Positions 22,635 through 33,370 are shown, numbered from the stretch's first letter. The stretch: DNA of 64,000 bases from Nageia nagi (GCA_050084985.1 JBITNC010000001.1:185132001-185196000), one strand, 5' to 3'. The notes: a model not told the origin generated them from the letters alone. Made by a program: numbers and translations.

Positions 22635-23124
22635 CTCCCCCTTAATGCAATATTGGGATAGAGCGTAGAAGAGAGAAGAGAGAGAGTAAGAGAGAGTTCT
22701 CCTCCATAGAGATACAAGTGGAGATGAGAACTTTTACATATTTTGAGAATCTTTTTGAGAACTAGTATGAGACTCACTACATTACCATTTGACAAAAAAT
22801 GGTTTACAATACAATCATTAACCACAACTGGTTTCACTGTACATAGTAGTCGATCAACTTTAAGCTGACATGTGAGTCTCCATGAGCTTGCTTTCATAAG
22901 GTGAGTAACCTGCATTTCTAAAGAAGATCCTGCATGCTACAAGCAACTCATGAACAAAATCAGTTAGATGCATCATATATTCAAATAAGAGAATTAAATA
23001 ATGCCATCTTATAAATAACTGATCAATGGTGCACTATAAGCCATCATGGAGATGCCAAGCCATCACTCATAGTCACCTGTTGTATATAGACATGTGTTGA
23101 TTTTAAAAATAGAGCATAAAAATT

Positions 23125-23410
23125 GTACAATGAGTTTCTCACGCAGAGCAAACTCACCACGGAGGTATAGAATGTACAACAAGTTCGTCACGCAGAGCGA
23201 ACTTACCACGGAGGTATATTAACTATATGCTCAAAATTTGTACAATAAGTTTCTCACGCAAAGCAAACTCACCACGGAGGTATAAAATGTACAACAAGTT
23301 TGTCATGCAGAGCAAACTTACCACTGAGGTATAAAATAATCAACACTCTATAACAACAATTGTACAACAAGTTTGTCACGCAGAGCAAACTTACCACGGA
23401 GGTCTAAAAT
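23125..23410. repeat. C1 3' spacer: five hairpin repeats
   Basis: Five units of roughly 45-65 bp spacing, each TGTACAA...AGTTT(G/C)TCACGCAGAGCAAACT.ACCACGGAGGT. Hairpin arms are at 23131-23156, 23181-23204, 23247-23270, 23296-23319 and 23369-23392. Arms change together, for example AAGTTCG/CGAACTT against AAGTTTG/CAAACTT and TGAGTTT/AAACTCA, keeping pairing in four of five units. They lie between the pol stop and the 3' LTR, so they are in the element's 3' RNA end. Confidence 0.85.
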
Positions 23411-23462
23411 GTACAATAAAAAAAGGCCTCTTAGAGGTGAAGTTGTCATCACTAACAAAAGT

Positions 23463-24134
23463 TTAAACTTCACTCCCCCTTGAGGGCAACTTCACCAACC
23501 CGAGAGAATCCCTAAGCTTGCAGAACTGAGCTTCAGGAAGGGGCTTGGTGAACAAATCAGCGGAGTTTTTAGTAGATGAACAATACTGCAAGTGTATGAT
23601 GTCATCTAGAACCTTCTCCCTGATAAAATGGGCTTGGATTTCGACATGTTTGGTTCGCTGATGGAACACAAGATTCTTAGCCAAAGAGATAGCCGATTGA
23701 TTATCTGATGAAATAAGAGATGGGCCATTTTGCGTATACCCAATTTCATTCAGAAGATGTCTTAGCCAAATAGCTTCTTGGGCGGCAACAGACATGGCTC
23801 AATATTCGGCTTCGGTGGTAGAAAGAGTCACAGTAGGTTGCTTCTTGGAAGCCCAAGAGATAGCACTTGAACCAATGGTAAACACATATGCAGAGGTTGA
23901 TTTTATATCATCTCTATCTCCCCCATAATCAGAATCTGAGAACCCTGAGAGAATAATTGAGGGCACTTTGGAATACTTAAGAGCAAGATCCTTTGTCCCT
24001 ACGACATACCGCAAGATTTGCTTAACAGCATTGAGGTGTTCAACATATGGTTTTTGCATGAATCGTGCCATCAGATTCATTGCAAAGGCAATATCAGGAT
24101 GAGAGATAGTCAGATACAGAAGACTACCAATCAA
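23463..24134 (-). pseudogene. C1 RNase H
   Basis: Preceded by TAA at about 24135. It reads LTISHPDIAFAMNLMARF (connection), GFSDSDYGGD (first Asp), TLSTTEAEY (Glu), then TGA at 23796. It continues SVAAQEAIWLRHLL, SSDNQSAISLAKN (Asp), RTKHVEIQAHFIREKV, and ends LPSRGSEV. The last codons lie on a purine tract. All catalytic residues are present but the domain is split by one stop. Confidence 0.9.
23471..23481 (-). other. Internal purine tract at the pol end of C1
   Basis: The minus strand reads AAGGGGGAGTG, identical to the 11 bases at the LTR-adjacent tract (22633-22643). It overlaps the end of the RNase H frame, about 0.84 kb from the LTR. The same pair is seen in C0 and C2. Confidence 0.8.
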
Positions 24135-24161
24135 TTATCTATAAGCTGTAGCATCAGCCAA

Positions 24162-25085
24162 CTAAGAATCTGAGCTCAGTGATACAACGATTCCAGGAGA
24201 AATAGGTATTGCAGCATATTTGCACTCCGCCATTCCAAATTTTTGCAAGATGTCTGATATATACTTAGATTGACTAAGATAAGTATAATCTTTGTGTTGG
24301 TATACTTGCATCCCAAGATAGTAATGCAATAGACCTAGATCAGTCATTTCAAATGTTGCCTTGAGTTTGGAGATGCACTCTTGGATGATTTCAATATTAT
24401 TGCCTATTATGAGAAGATCATCCACATAAAGGAGAATTATGACCACATCTTTTCCTTGATTGAGTACATATAGATCTGAATCTAAGAAGCACTTGGAAAA
24501 GCCAATATCTGCAAAGAATCCTGAAATTTTCTTGTACCATGCTCTAGGTGCTTGCTTAAGTCCATACAAAGACTTCTTTAGCTTACACACAAGAGTCTCT
24601 TTTCCTTCTGGAATAAATCCTTCTGGTTGATTCATGTAGATTTCAACATCCAAGTCCCCATTGAGAAATGCACTTTTGACATCAAGTTGAAAAGCTTTCC
24701 ATCCTTGAGCTGCAGAAAGAGCAAGAATTATTCTGACAGTAGGCATCTTGGCCACAGGAGCAAAGGTTTCCTCATAATCAATACCATATTTTTGAGCGAA
24801 TCCTTTGGCCACTAACCTTGCCTTGTATTTTTCAATTTTTCCATCAGAATTGTACTTGACCTTGTATATCCATTTATTACCAATCACATTTTTCTCATTG
24901 GGATAAGGAACCAAATCCCAAGTTTCATTTTTCATGAGAGCCTCATACTCAACTTTCATAGCTTCCATCCAACACTCTTGCTTGGAAGCTTCTTTGAAGG
25001 TTGATGGCTCATGCATATTATCAATTTTAGCAAACAAGGATTTATTCAAGGTCATACTTCTTGTAATTCTCTGTGCTGGAGAATT
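24162..25085 (-). pseudogene. C1 reverse transcriptase
   Basis: Copia RT of about 300 codons: NETWDLVPYPNEKNVIGNKWIYKVK, ARLVAKGFAQKYGIDYEETFAPV, FQLDVKSAFLNGDL, CKLKKSLYGLKQAPRAWY, and the active site LLYVDDLLIIGNN, all intact. It ends at TAG (about 24159), where C4 has CAG. It copies element RNA into cDNA. Confidence 0.92.
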
Positions 25086-26037
25086 TTACTCTTGTGGTGA
25101 CTTTTCTACATGCTCATCCAACCAGTTAGGTGCAGGCGAAGAATCATCTGTATCAGACACTTCAGCATGAGAGGTCGTATCCTCAGAAAGTTCATTGAAC
25201 TTAACATCCCTAGACACAAAGACTATTTTATGGGATGAAGAGTAGAGCCTGTAACCTCTATGCTGATTATCATACCCCACAAAGATGCATTTTTCTGATC
25301 GTTTATCTAGCTTCTTTCTTTTCTCTGAGGTAATGAAGGCAAATGCATCACAACCGAAGACCCTGAAGTGTGAGAGGTTAGGTTTCTTTCCTGTCGATGC
25401 TTCATATGGAGTTTTACCTTCAACTGCCTTAGTAGGACACCTATTTAGGGTGTGAATAGCAGTGTGAACAGCTTCGCCCCATAAGAAACTAGGAAGGTTA
25501 CCCAACATGCATCTTGCCATTTCCATAATGGTGCAATTCTTCCTTTCAGCAACTCCATTTTGCTGAGGGGTGTAAGGGATTGTGAATTGTCGCTTAATCC
25601 CGTGTTTAACACAAAAGTCGTTAAACTCATTGCTATTATATTCACCCCCATTGTCCGATCTTAGCATTTTGATCTTAAAATCAGTTTGATTTTCAACAAG
25701 TGCCTTGAAGTCTTGAAACCTGTCAAAAGTTTGATCCTTGTGCTCAAGTAGATAACCAAATGTCATCCTACTGAAGTCATCAATGAAGGTCAGAACATAA
25801 GAAGATCCCCCTAGGGACTTAGTCTGAAAAGGACCCATCAAATCTGAATGCACAAGCTGAAGAGGACAAGTAGCCCGAGTTGCCTTATCTTTTTTCAAAC
25901 TTTTGCCTATGCATCTTTCCTAGAATGCACCTTTCACAAAGACCAATTGTGGGTGAAATATTAGGTAAACCTTCCACAAGTTCTTGAGTTTTCATAGCTT
26001 GAATACTCTTGTGGTTAAGGTTTCCTAATCGTTGATG
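25086..26037 (-). pseudogene. C1 integrase
   Basis: The HHCC zinc-binding region (about 25920-26035) reads HQRLGNLNHKSIQ...CERC, with Asn where the second His is expected (C4 keeps His). One extra A in an A-run near 25888-25893, compared with C3, C4 and C6, shifts the frame. The catalytic core (25086-25898) then keeps HSDLMGPF, RSDNGGEY and PQQNGVAERKN, the D,D-35-E residues, and the copia C-terminal GCDAFAFI..KLDKRSEKCIFVGYD motif. It ends in a TAA at about 25086. It would insert the cDNA into the host genome but cannot be translated as one frame here. Confidence 0.9.
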
Positions 26038-27390
26038 TCAAAGATTACCTTTTGAACAAACATTTGTAGCAAGACAAATCTTTGAAGGTACTTGATCCAC
26101 AATATAAAGGTCATTCTTTACTGATCCTTTCATCAAAGTGGCAAGTCCTTTCTTAACACACCAAGAGTGTGAGGTAAACTCAAATGAGCATCCTTTCCTT
26201 GTAATTTGAATCACAGAGATGAGATTCATCCTTAGTTTAGGCACATAAAATACATTATCAAGAGGCTTTCCATGAATCTTCACACTTCCTATTCCATGAA
26301 CATCAAGGACTGTATTATCACCTATCACAACTGCATCCTTTTTGTACTTATGAAAATTTTCAAACTTATCCTTTTCATAACACATGTGATTAGTGCATCC
26401 TGAATCAACAATCCAATCATTTGAAATAGTTTGAGTCATTGAGTAGTAGGCAACATTAGCAGTATGCTTGTTCTTCTTTCTATTATTGAAAGTTCTTACA
26501 TTTGCATTGCCCTTTCCTTTTTGAGCAAATTTCTTTTTTCGACAATCATACTCTTTGTGCCCAAAGATGCCATAGAAGTTACAATTCCCATCAAACTTTT
26601 CCTGAGGTGTTGGATTGCTGGATCCTGCTTTATCATTTCTGTGCCTGTAGTTACTATGATTGTTGTTGTTGTTGCCTTTTTTGTCATACTTCCTGAAGGT
26701 AGATGAGGACTTGTTGTCTTTGAATTTGTAATGTTTGAACTTTTTCTTGAAAGGAGTTTTGATTGCTCCTAGAGCAATGCTATGGTCCTTTGGAGAAAGG
26801 TTCAACATTTTCTTGTTCAAAGTTTCCTCATGCTTTAGAAGAAGTCTAGAAAGGTTATCAAGTGAGATGACATCTTCTTCATCATCGAGCCTTATTTCCA
26901 TAACTGTGACAAAGTTGCTGAACTTTGTAGTAAGGCTTTGTAGAATGATGAAGACCATGAACTCATCATTGATCCAGTTGCATCCACAACCAACCAGTTG
27001 TGTCCTAAGGTCAATGATTTTGTTTAAGTAGATGGAGGCACTTTCATCTTCACTTTGTCGATACTGCAACAACTTTTGTAGAATGGTAAACCTCCTTGAA
27101 AATTTGGACCCAAGGTAAATTTTCTTTAACCTATCCCAAGCTTCCTTTGCTGAAGTTGATGAAGAAATCATGAGAAGGACATCATCTGAAACTGCACGGT
27201 AAATCATGGAAGTTGCTAACTCATTCTTTGAGTTGTATACTTCAAGAGCCTTCTCATCGGTTGGAGCAACCGCATCTTCACTAACTGTCTGCCACAGCTT
27301 TCTTGCTTGTAACTCGGCTTTCATACGTGGTTCCCATATTCCAAAGTTGGAACCATCGAGTATGTGCTTGGGAACGAAGGTTTCAACCAT
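26038..27390 (-). pseudogene. C1 gag-protease
   Basis: Starts MVETFVPKHILDGSNFGIWEPRM at 27390; the upstream in-frame ATG at 27474 adds a hydrophobic stretch absent from relatives. Capsid-like gag follows (SEDESASIYLNKIIDLRTQL, then a LLKHEETLNKK end), then a basic stretch and the knuckle CNFYGIFGHKEYDC (about residue 270). The second Cys of the CCHC pattern is Tyr in that knuckle. The protease has the intact active site DWIVDSGCTNHMC (about residue 325), then YVPKLRMNLISV. The frame ends at a TGA (about 26036) where relatives carry Trp, just before the integrase zinc finger. Gag forms the particle; the protease processes gag-pol. Confidence 0.9.
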
Positions 27391-30289
27391 TGCTACAAAA
27401 AACAAATAAATATGCAAATAAGAATGTAAACTTGTACAATTTTCATCTATACATATAAAACATCTAATAAGCAAACATGTCCCACATGTGTAAACTCATT
27501 AACCACGATCCATAGAAGGATAAAGTTGGGGTTGTTTTCTTGTATAGAATTAGGCCTTCACCTGGATGCCCGCAAGGTGGAGCCCAGGTACTACCAGTCC
27601 TCAACCAGTTCACCTTGGTCAGTGATATACTCTCACAAGGAGAAGTACCTACTATTTTCCAAGGATCCGACGTATCTTGGACCGGCCATTTTAATTATCT
27701 TGATTAAGGGTTTCAGTTTTCCTCCTAGGTTATCAGGATAATCCCTGAATGGACGTGCGGACATGTGGTATCACTACACACATGCCTGTCCACCTAATAG
27801 AGTTATGTCCAATCCAACAGAGGTCTTAGGGGCAATTAAGATGGACTTACCACCACTTGGTTCTTCAAACTAAAAGGGCTCCAGTCTGCCCTGTCCTCAC
27901 CTCATGGCTCCCCAAACAAGTCATGTTGTGGAAAATACGTGCGGATGTATTCATTTTAGGGGTTACTTTCCAAATTTTTGCGTATTGCAAGTATAAGCAA
28001 ATGTGCAAAAAATATAAAGTAAAGTGAAAATACTCCATCCACACAAACTTGAAACCTTAAGAGGCCAAAAATTGAGTCCAATGGGTTTTGTTCTAACCCC
28101 TAAAGGACTTTTACATTGTTCATATTTTTCTCAATTTATTCAAGCACTTAATGAATTACAAAGAACTAAGTCCTACTTAGTATTTAATTCATAACATGCA
28201 TTGTATCATGACTTAAAAATTTAAGTAAGCATGCATCATGCATTTAAGATACATGCATCATAAGTCTAGCATGCAACATAAAATTTAAGTAAAAATTTAT
28301 ACTAATGCCCCCCTTTTTACTTAAAGTGGTATCCCTTATGCTTAGAGAGTGCATATGCACTTAAATGAAACATGCAATGGGGAGTAGAATATTAGAAATA
28401 GTCTAAGGACTCCTAAGGGCATTTAATGGGAGCAATTGACTTGGAAGCAAGGAAAAAAAAAAATGCCTAAGAAGAATAAGTGGGCAAGTGGTAATAGGAG
28501 ACCCATACCCCAATTTTTAATGCTGCGCCTACTTTAAGCACTAAAAAAAATATTCCTAAGTCAATAAACAATTAAATGCTGTGTGGGTGGAAAATAGGAA
28601 CCCCCATGTTTCTTCCACCAAGAAAAGCATACGTTGCTTTTGGAAGAACAAAAATGCAAGGAGTCAACTAAAGTAACTAAATGCATTTAAGTGCATTAAA
28701 AAGAATAAGAAGACTTGCAAGAAGGGGGCAGCCATCAACCTTGACCGTGTGAAGGAGGATGACCTGCATGAAGGCATTTAGAGGACAGCCTATGGAGGTG
28801 TTGGGGAGGAAGAGAAAGGAGAGTGCTGACAAATCGCTCTAGCCTTGTCAGAAAAGCCATTTTGTGCATGCGAGGGAGAAGGCCATTATGGGAGCTTCAC
28901 GTGACTATCCTACGCTGTAAGTTTGGCATACATGTCAACCATGGCATTCACAACGACACATGTGATAGAAATCCAGTTTGTAAAGAGTCAGTCAGTCATA
29001 CAGTCGAAAACGTCGCAGGCCTACGCCAACGGGCAGATCCTGCGATCATTTCAGTCCATGCAACGGTGTTTGCATCGTGCATCTAGTCAGGCAAGTCGTG
29101 TGCTTCCCTACTGTTTATGCAAATTCGATGATCATTGCAGGACACGGAATAGAACATGCACCCACGTCCAGAAGACAGGAGCCAAGCTACGAGCGCCAGT
29201 GTGGGCAACGTCGGGTCCTCGGTAAATAAGTGCAGCAGCTGCTGCGATCCTGCGTGGTGGTCAAGCCGACGATGAAGGAAAGCAGTCGCTACGATCCTGC
29301 GTGGTGTTGCAGTTGGCAAAACAGGGTTATTGCCTGTCGAGGAAAGCCATGGCAGGGGAAGCAGTCACTGTGGAAGGAGGAGGCAGGCTCCGTGCGTGGT
29401 GGGGAAGGCAGCTGCACGCTGGGAGGGGGCGGAGGAGCACGGTGGCGCGTGCGGGGGGGCGGGAGCGGAGGAGCGGCGGTGCGCGGTGAACCCCCCCCAC
29501 GAATTAATTTTTGATTTCATTTATTTAAGTTAATAAATTTTTATCAATGACCCCCAAATGTAATTTATTTTGAGTTTAAATAAATTTAAAAATCACAATA
29601 ACAAAAAATATATATATTTTTGAATATCTTAAATAGATTTAAAATATAAAAATATATATAAATATTTTTGCTTTTAAACAAATTTAAAATAAAATCTATA
29701 TATGTCTATATTTTTGACTATAGTTTAAAATAATGCAAGATATATATTATGGTGCCACTAATATATGATTGTGCCCTTTTTAAAAAAATTTGTCCTCCTT
29801 TCTAACTTTTTGGAAATGTTGATGCCTTTTGCTTAGGATCATATCAATAACTCACTAATGATAGTATATATGAGATATTTCATAACAATACATTACTACT
29901 AACATAAAAAAAATGTTAGTATAAATATTGCAATTTTGCATCATATATGGGCATTTAATCAAATAATTGAACCAACACATACTTTTAAGTTCAATATAAC
30001 ATGAACAACAAATTACAAGTGTTGTATACTAACCCTTTTTAAAAGAACTATAGCAATTTAAAATTGTAAGTATCATAGAGGATTAGTAAAAAAAATTTGC
30101 AACTTGTTAATCATAACTTAAAAAGGACTAACACATAGCAAATAATGTGTTAGTAGCATTATGTAATAATCAAAATAAATGACCAAATGAGGAGAATCTG
30201 TATACCTGCTCTTTAAAATTTACCTCACCAAGGGGGTGAAAGATGAGGAGTGAAGAAGGATGAACCTCCAAGATGTAGCTTCCACACCA
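27391..30289 (-). other. C1 5' leader with a GC-rich module
   Basis: About 2.9 kb between primer site and gag. Its gag-proximal part (27530-27960) is conserved in C4 (about 36800-37240, other strand) and C6 (about 58670-59090). The middle (about 28690-29500) is a GC-rich block with internal repeats (CACGCAGGATCG twice at about 29250 and 29300) that differs from the blocks in C2, C4 and C6. Open frames in the GC-rich block overlap on both strands and match nothing I know. Confidence 0.6.
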
Positions 30290-30350
30290 AAAGAAGAGCT
30301 TCCACAACAAGGAGAGCTTCTACACCAAGAAGGAGAGCTTCCACAACAAA
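30290..30350. repeat. Short tandem repeats beside the C1 primer site
   Basis: An AAGGAGAGCTTCCACAACA-type unit of about 20 bp is repeated three to four times with small changes. C2 has fewer copies at the same place (about 53610-53650), so the array varies in copy number between relatives. Confidence 0.7.
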
Positions 30351-30362
30351 GCTCTGATACCA
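30351..30362 (-). promoter_or_regulatory. C1 primer binding site (initiator tRNA-Met type)
   Basis: The minus strand reads TGGTATCAGAGC two bases inside the 5' LTR, the standard copia priming site complementary to the 3' end of initiator tRNA-Met. Confidence 0.9.
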
Positions 30363-30364
30363 AT

Positions 30365-30853
30365 TGAAGGATTTGAACTAGATCTAAACAAATCCTCTAG
30401 GACCTTAGACTAGGAAACTCATGTGTACACAAGATAACACAATCACTCAAGATAACACATCAATATAATGTGGTTCCTCCCTCCTTGGGAGTACATCCAC
30501 AACTAGTTCTCTTATTCTCAAATCTATGTCTCTCTTACAACTATTCTCTAGCTCTCTCCTACACAACCAAGTAGAGTAATCTTACTCAAAACTTAGATCT
30601 GTTTACATGAGGAGAGGCCCTCTATTTATAGGTTGAGAGCACCTCCCTAACCTTCCTTTAACCCAAGGGTAAGGTTAGGGTTACATTAAATTTATCACCA
30701 AACTTCAACCTACCAACTACCCACTTTGGTAAAGTCAAAGTCTACATATTAAAGAATTCTATTAATCACTTAAGGTATCTACATACCTTTAAGTGATTAA
30801 TTGAATTTACAAGGAGTTTAGATATTCACAATATTTCATTACAAATTCTAACA
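30365..30853 (-). repeat. 5' LTR of C1 (489 bp)
   Basis: Identical to 22146-22634 by direct reading. It drives transcription of the element. It is followed in element sense by the primer binding site at 30351-30362. Confidence 0.95.
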
Positions 30854-30858
30854 ATTGA

Positions 30859-31167
30859 GACCAACCAAATACATATTTCCTGTAAAGCAATGTACATGAA
30901 TAGTACCTATGCAAATATTGACAAAAATGAATATAGATTTAACATTTGAAGATGATAATCATAACTTTACTCAACATAACATAAATATTATTATTCATTA
31001 ATTAAGTCTATTTTTTACAAAAAATCTATCGAATAATATATTATCCCATATGTTCATAGAATTGCAATCTTGTGAGGTGGGCCATGATAGTTTGAAATAT
31101 GACTAAAGAGGTGCAATATGGCAATTATCAACACCCTAATGCATGGAAGATATATTAATAAAGAATT
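30859..31167. other. Spacer between C1 and G5
   Basis: About 0.3 kb of AT-rich DNA; nothing recognised. Confidence 0.5.
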
Positions 31168-31556
31168 TGTTAGGATCCCATATCTTGACATTTACTTATA
31201 TTAGTTAATTCATTAGACCAATAACATATATTAGATTGTAAGATGTATCGACATAGTTTGTATGGAGAATTGTCATTTTTGTATTGAATGATCAATTAGG
31301 GTTAAGGTAGTGGGACTATAAATATATGTAGGAGAGGAATAAACATTCTCTTAGAAAATATATTAATTTGAGTTGTAAGGAGGTAGCCTCCTCGAAGCAG
31401 CCTATGATTCATTTTACTATCAGTAAAGTTTCTTTATTGCGATATTGCTACTATTTTGCTTTGTATTACTATTATGTTATTATTTGGATATATTTCTAGC
31501 TCATATTTCTCTATTATTTGGCTCAAATCCTATTTAGGTCTTTTGGGTTCTTAACA
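31168..31556 (+). repeat. 5' LTR of G5 (389 bp)
   Basis: Runs TGTTAGGATCCC ... TTCTTAACA, followed by TCTAGTATCACAAC, a degenerate form of the Met-type primer site TGGTATCAGAGC. It has a TATA-like ACTATAAATATATG at about 31314. Confidence 0.8.
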
Positions 31557-32109
31557 TCTAGTATCACAACTTCAATTTTGGCAGATGTGGGTTGGTTAAA
31601 GACCTAGATTTATCCAGTTCCACTCAAAATACTTTCAAAATATTTTCAAAATTTGAGGTTGGATCAAGTTGAAGACTTAGAAATTGCCTATTTCCAACCT
31701 AAATGTTACCAATGTTTTTTAGAACTTTGAGGTTGCATTAAGTTGAAATCCTAGAAATTGCCAATTTTATAGTTGAAACTCTGTTAAACAATTTCCAAAA
31801 ATCCATGCATTTTTTTTACAACCCTATGTTTTCATATCAAAAGTAGCAACTACAAAAATGGGTAAAAAAAATTTAGAGGCCATTATTTCCCAAACCATGA
31901 GGAATTAACTGATTCTGAAAAGCTCTTCTATTACCAAAGATAACAATTTTTTAGAAGAAAAAAAAATTTGGGGGTCCAAAAATCATAATTTTGATACCTA
32001 TCCCATTGTGATCATTTTTTTGTGTTGATCATTTTGATATATAGCACCCATACACTTTAGTTTTCAAAAATGGTAGTTTCTAAAAATAGTAGTTTTCATA
32101 AATTGTAAG

Positions 32110-32885
32110 ATGGTTGATGGGAGAAGATCCTTGGATCTAAACAAATTATCTCATAAAATTGATTACATGATGAAAATAATCAAATATATCCACCTCCCAA
32201 CTATCCTTGATGAGCTTAAAAAATAAATGGAGGCTATAACTTCTAGTTATGATTCTTTTAATAAACACCTGCAACTTCTTCAATAGGTGTCTGCTGCAAA
32301 CACAACATCCAATTGAAGTGGGTTGAATGCTTATTAACCATAGATCGGGTAAGAATTTAACATATCTTAAGGACCACAACAAGCCTTTGTTCTTCCATGA
32401 ATGACTAAGTTCAATTTTCTAAGATTTGATGGTGATGACCCTATTAGTTTGATGTATTAGGCAAAATAATATTTCTCCTTGAATTTGATCCCTAAGTTAC
32501 ATAAGGTGAACCTTACCTCATTTCATCTGGAGCATGAAGCTATCCAATGGTACCAATGGTTTGAAAAGGCAAATGGAAGCCCTTCCTAGGGGGATTTTGT
32601 AAAAACCCTCCTCTTTTGATTTTCTCCAAGTGATTTTGAAGAGTTCATAGGCACATTAACTAAACTTTGTTAAACTACCCTAGTTAGAGAATATCAAACT
32701 CAATTTCAAAATCTTGCAAATCGTACTGAAGGACTAAATGAAATATTTTTTAGAAGTTATTTCATTGGTTGGTTGATGAAAGAAATTCAAGTGGAAGTAA
32801 AATTGTTTAATCTTGGTAATATCACGATAATGATTGGGCTCGCCAAATTAGCAAGAGATAAGTTCAATGCTCATAATAAATAAGC
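32110..32885 (+). pseudogene. G5 gag relic
   Basis: Plus-strand Ty3/gypsy gag with stops. Landmarks are FDGDDP (about 32408), YFSLNLIPK, LTSFHLEHEAIQWYQWFEK (about 32520), FSPSDFEEFIGTLTKL, VREYQTQFQNLANRT and NLGNITIMIGLAKLARDK. The zinc knuckle and everything up to the end of RT are absent. Confidence 0.7.
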
Positions 32886-32939
32886 CAAGCAAGGAAACCA
32901 CACATTTCTCAAGGTGTACTAAAACCACATGTGTTCTAC

Positions 32940-33370
32940 CTAAATCTTGTCTATGCTCAATTTCTCCAAAACTTCTATCATTGAAAGTGATGCCTCTAGA
33001 GTAGGAATTGGATCTATGTTGGTGCAAGAAGGATGCCCCTTGGATTTCATAAGAAAGGCCCTCTAAGGTAGAAATTTGGCTAAATCCACCTATCAAAAGG
33101 AAATATTTGCTATTATTCATGTCATTTAATGTTAGAGATCGTATCTCATTAATCGACATTTTATAATTAGAACAAATCACCATAGTTTGAAATATTTTCT
33201 AGAATAACGTATCTCAACTCCTAAATAACAAAAGTGGATACCAAAACTTTTGGGATTTTATTATGAGATTATGTATTGAAAGGGTAGTGAAAATGTAGTT
33301 GCAAATACCCTTTCTTATAAATTTGAGGAGCTTGCAGCACTTCATACCATCTCATATCTAGTCCCTTAAT
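32940..33370 (+). pseudogene. G5 RNase H relic
   Basis: Reads LNFSKTSIIESDASRVGIGSMLVQEG, STYQKEIFAIIHVI, HFIIRTNHHSLKYFLE, and a WIPKLLGFYYEIMY..SENVVANTLS end. These are the first catalytic Asp region and later blocks of Ty3/gypsy RNase H. It follows gag almost directly, so protease and RT have been deleted. Stops are present. Confidence 0.7.

Larger units (their letters stand above)
22146..30853 (-). mobile_element. Complete, very young Ty1/copia element C1 (8708 bp)
   Basis: Two 489-bp LTRs (22146-22634 and 30365-30853) read identical base for base by eye and are flanked by the duplication ATTGA (22141-22145, 30854-30858). In minus orientation the order is 5' LTR, primer binding site, leader of about 3 kb, gag, protease, integrase, RT, RNase H, a 3' spacer of about 0.8 kb with hairpin repeats, purine tract, 3' LTR. 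Protease-integrase-RT order defines Ty1/copia. Several stops and one frameshift in pol contrast with the identical LTRs. Confidence 0.95.

Noticed and set aside
22607-22915. 102-codon frames at the C1 and C2 LTR/spacer edge (also 51461-51769)
   Set aside because: Conserved only because the two elements are close relatives; the frame spans the purine tract and LTR end and is absent from C3, C4 and C6.
23117-23410. CRISPR-like appearance of evenly spaced repeats
   Set aside because: The window is a plant nuclear genome, spacers are not unique-length, and the array lies in the 3' spacer of copia C1 and again in C2. It is a retrotransposon repeat.
24627-27031. Plus-strand open frames across C1 gag-pol
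   Set aside because: Antisense shadows of the minus-strand retrotransposon frames.
28823-29533. Overlapping open frames in the C1 GC-rich leader block
   Set aside because: Open on both strands because stops are rare in GC-rich DNA; no conserved motif, and not kept in relatives.
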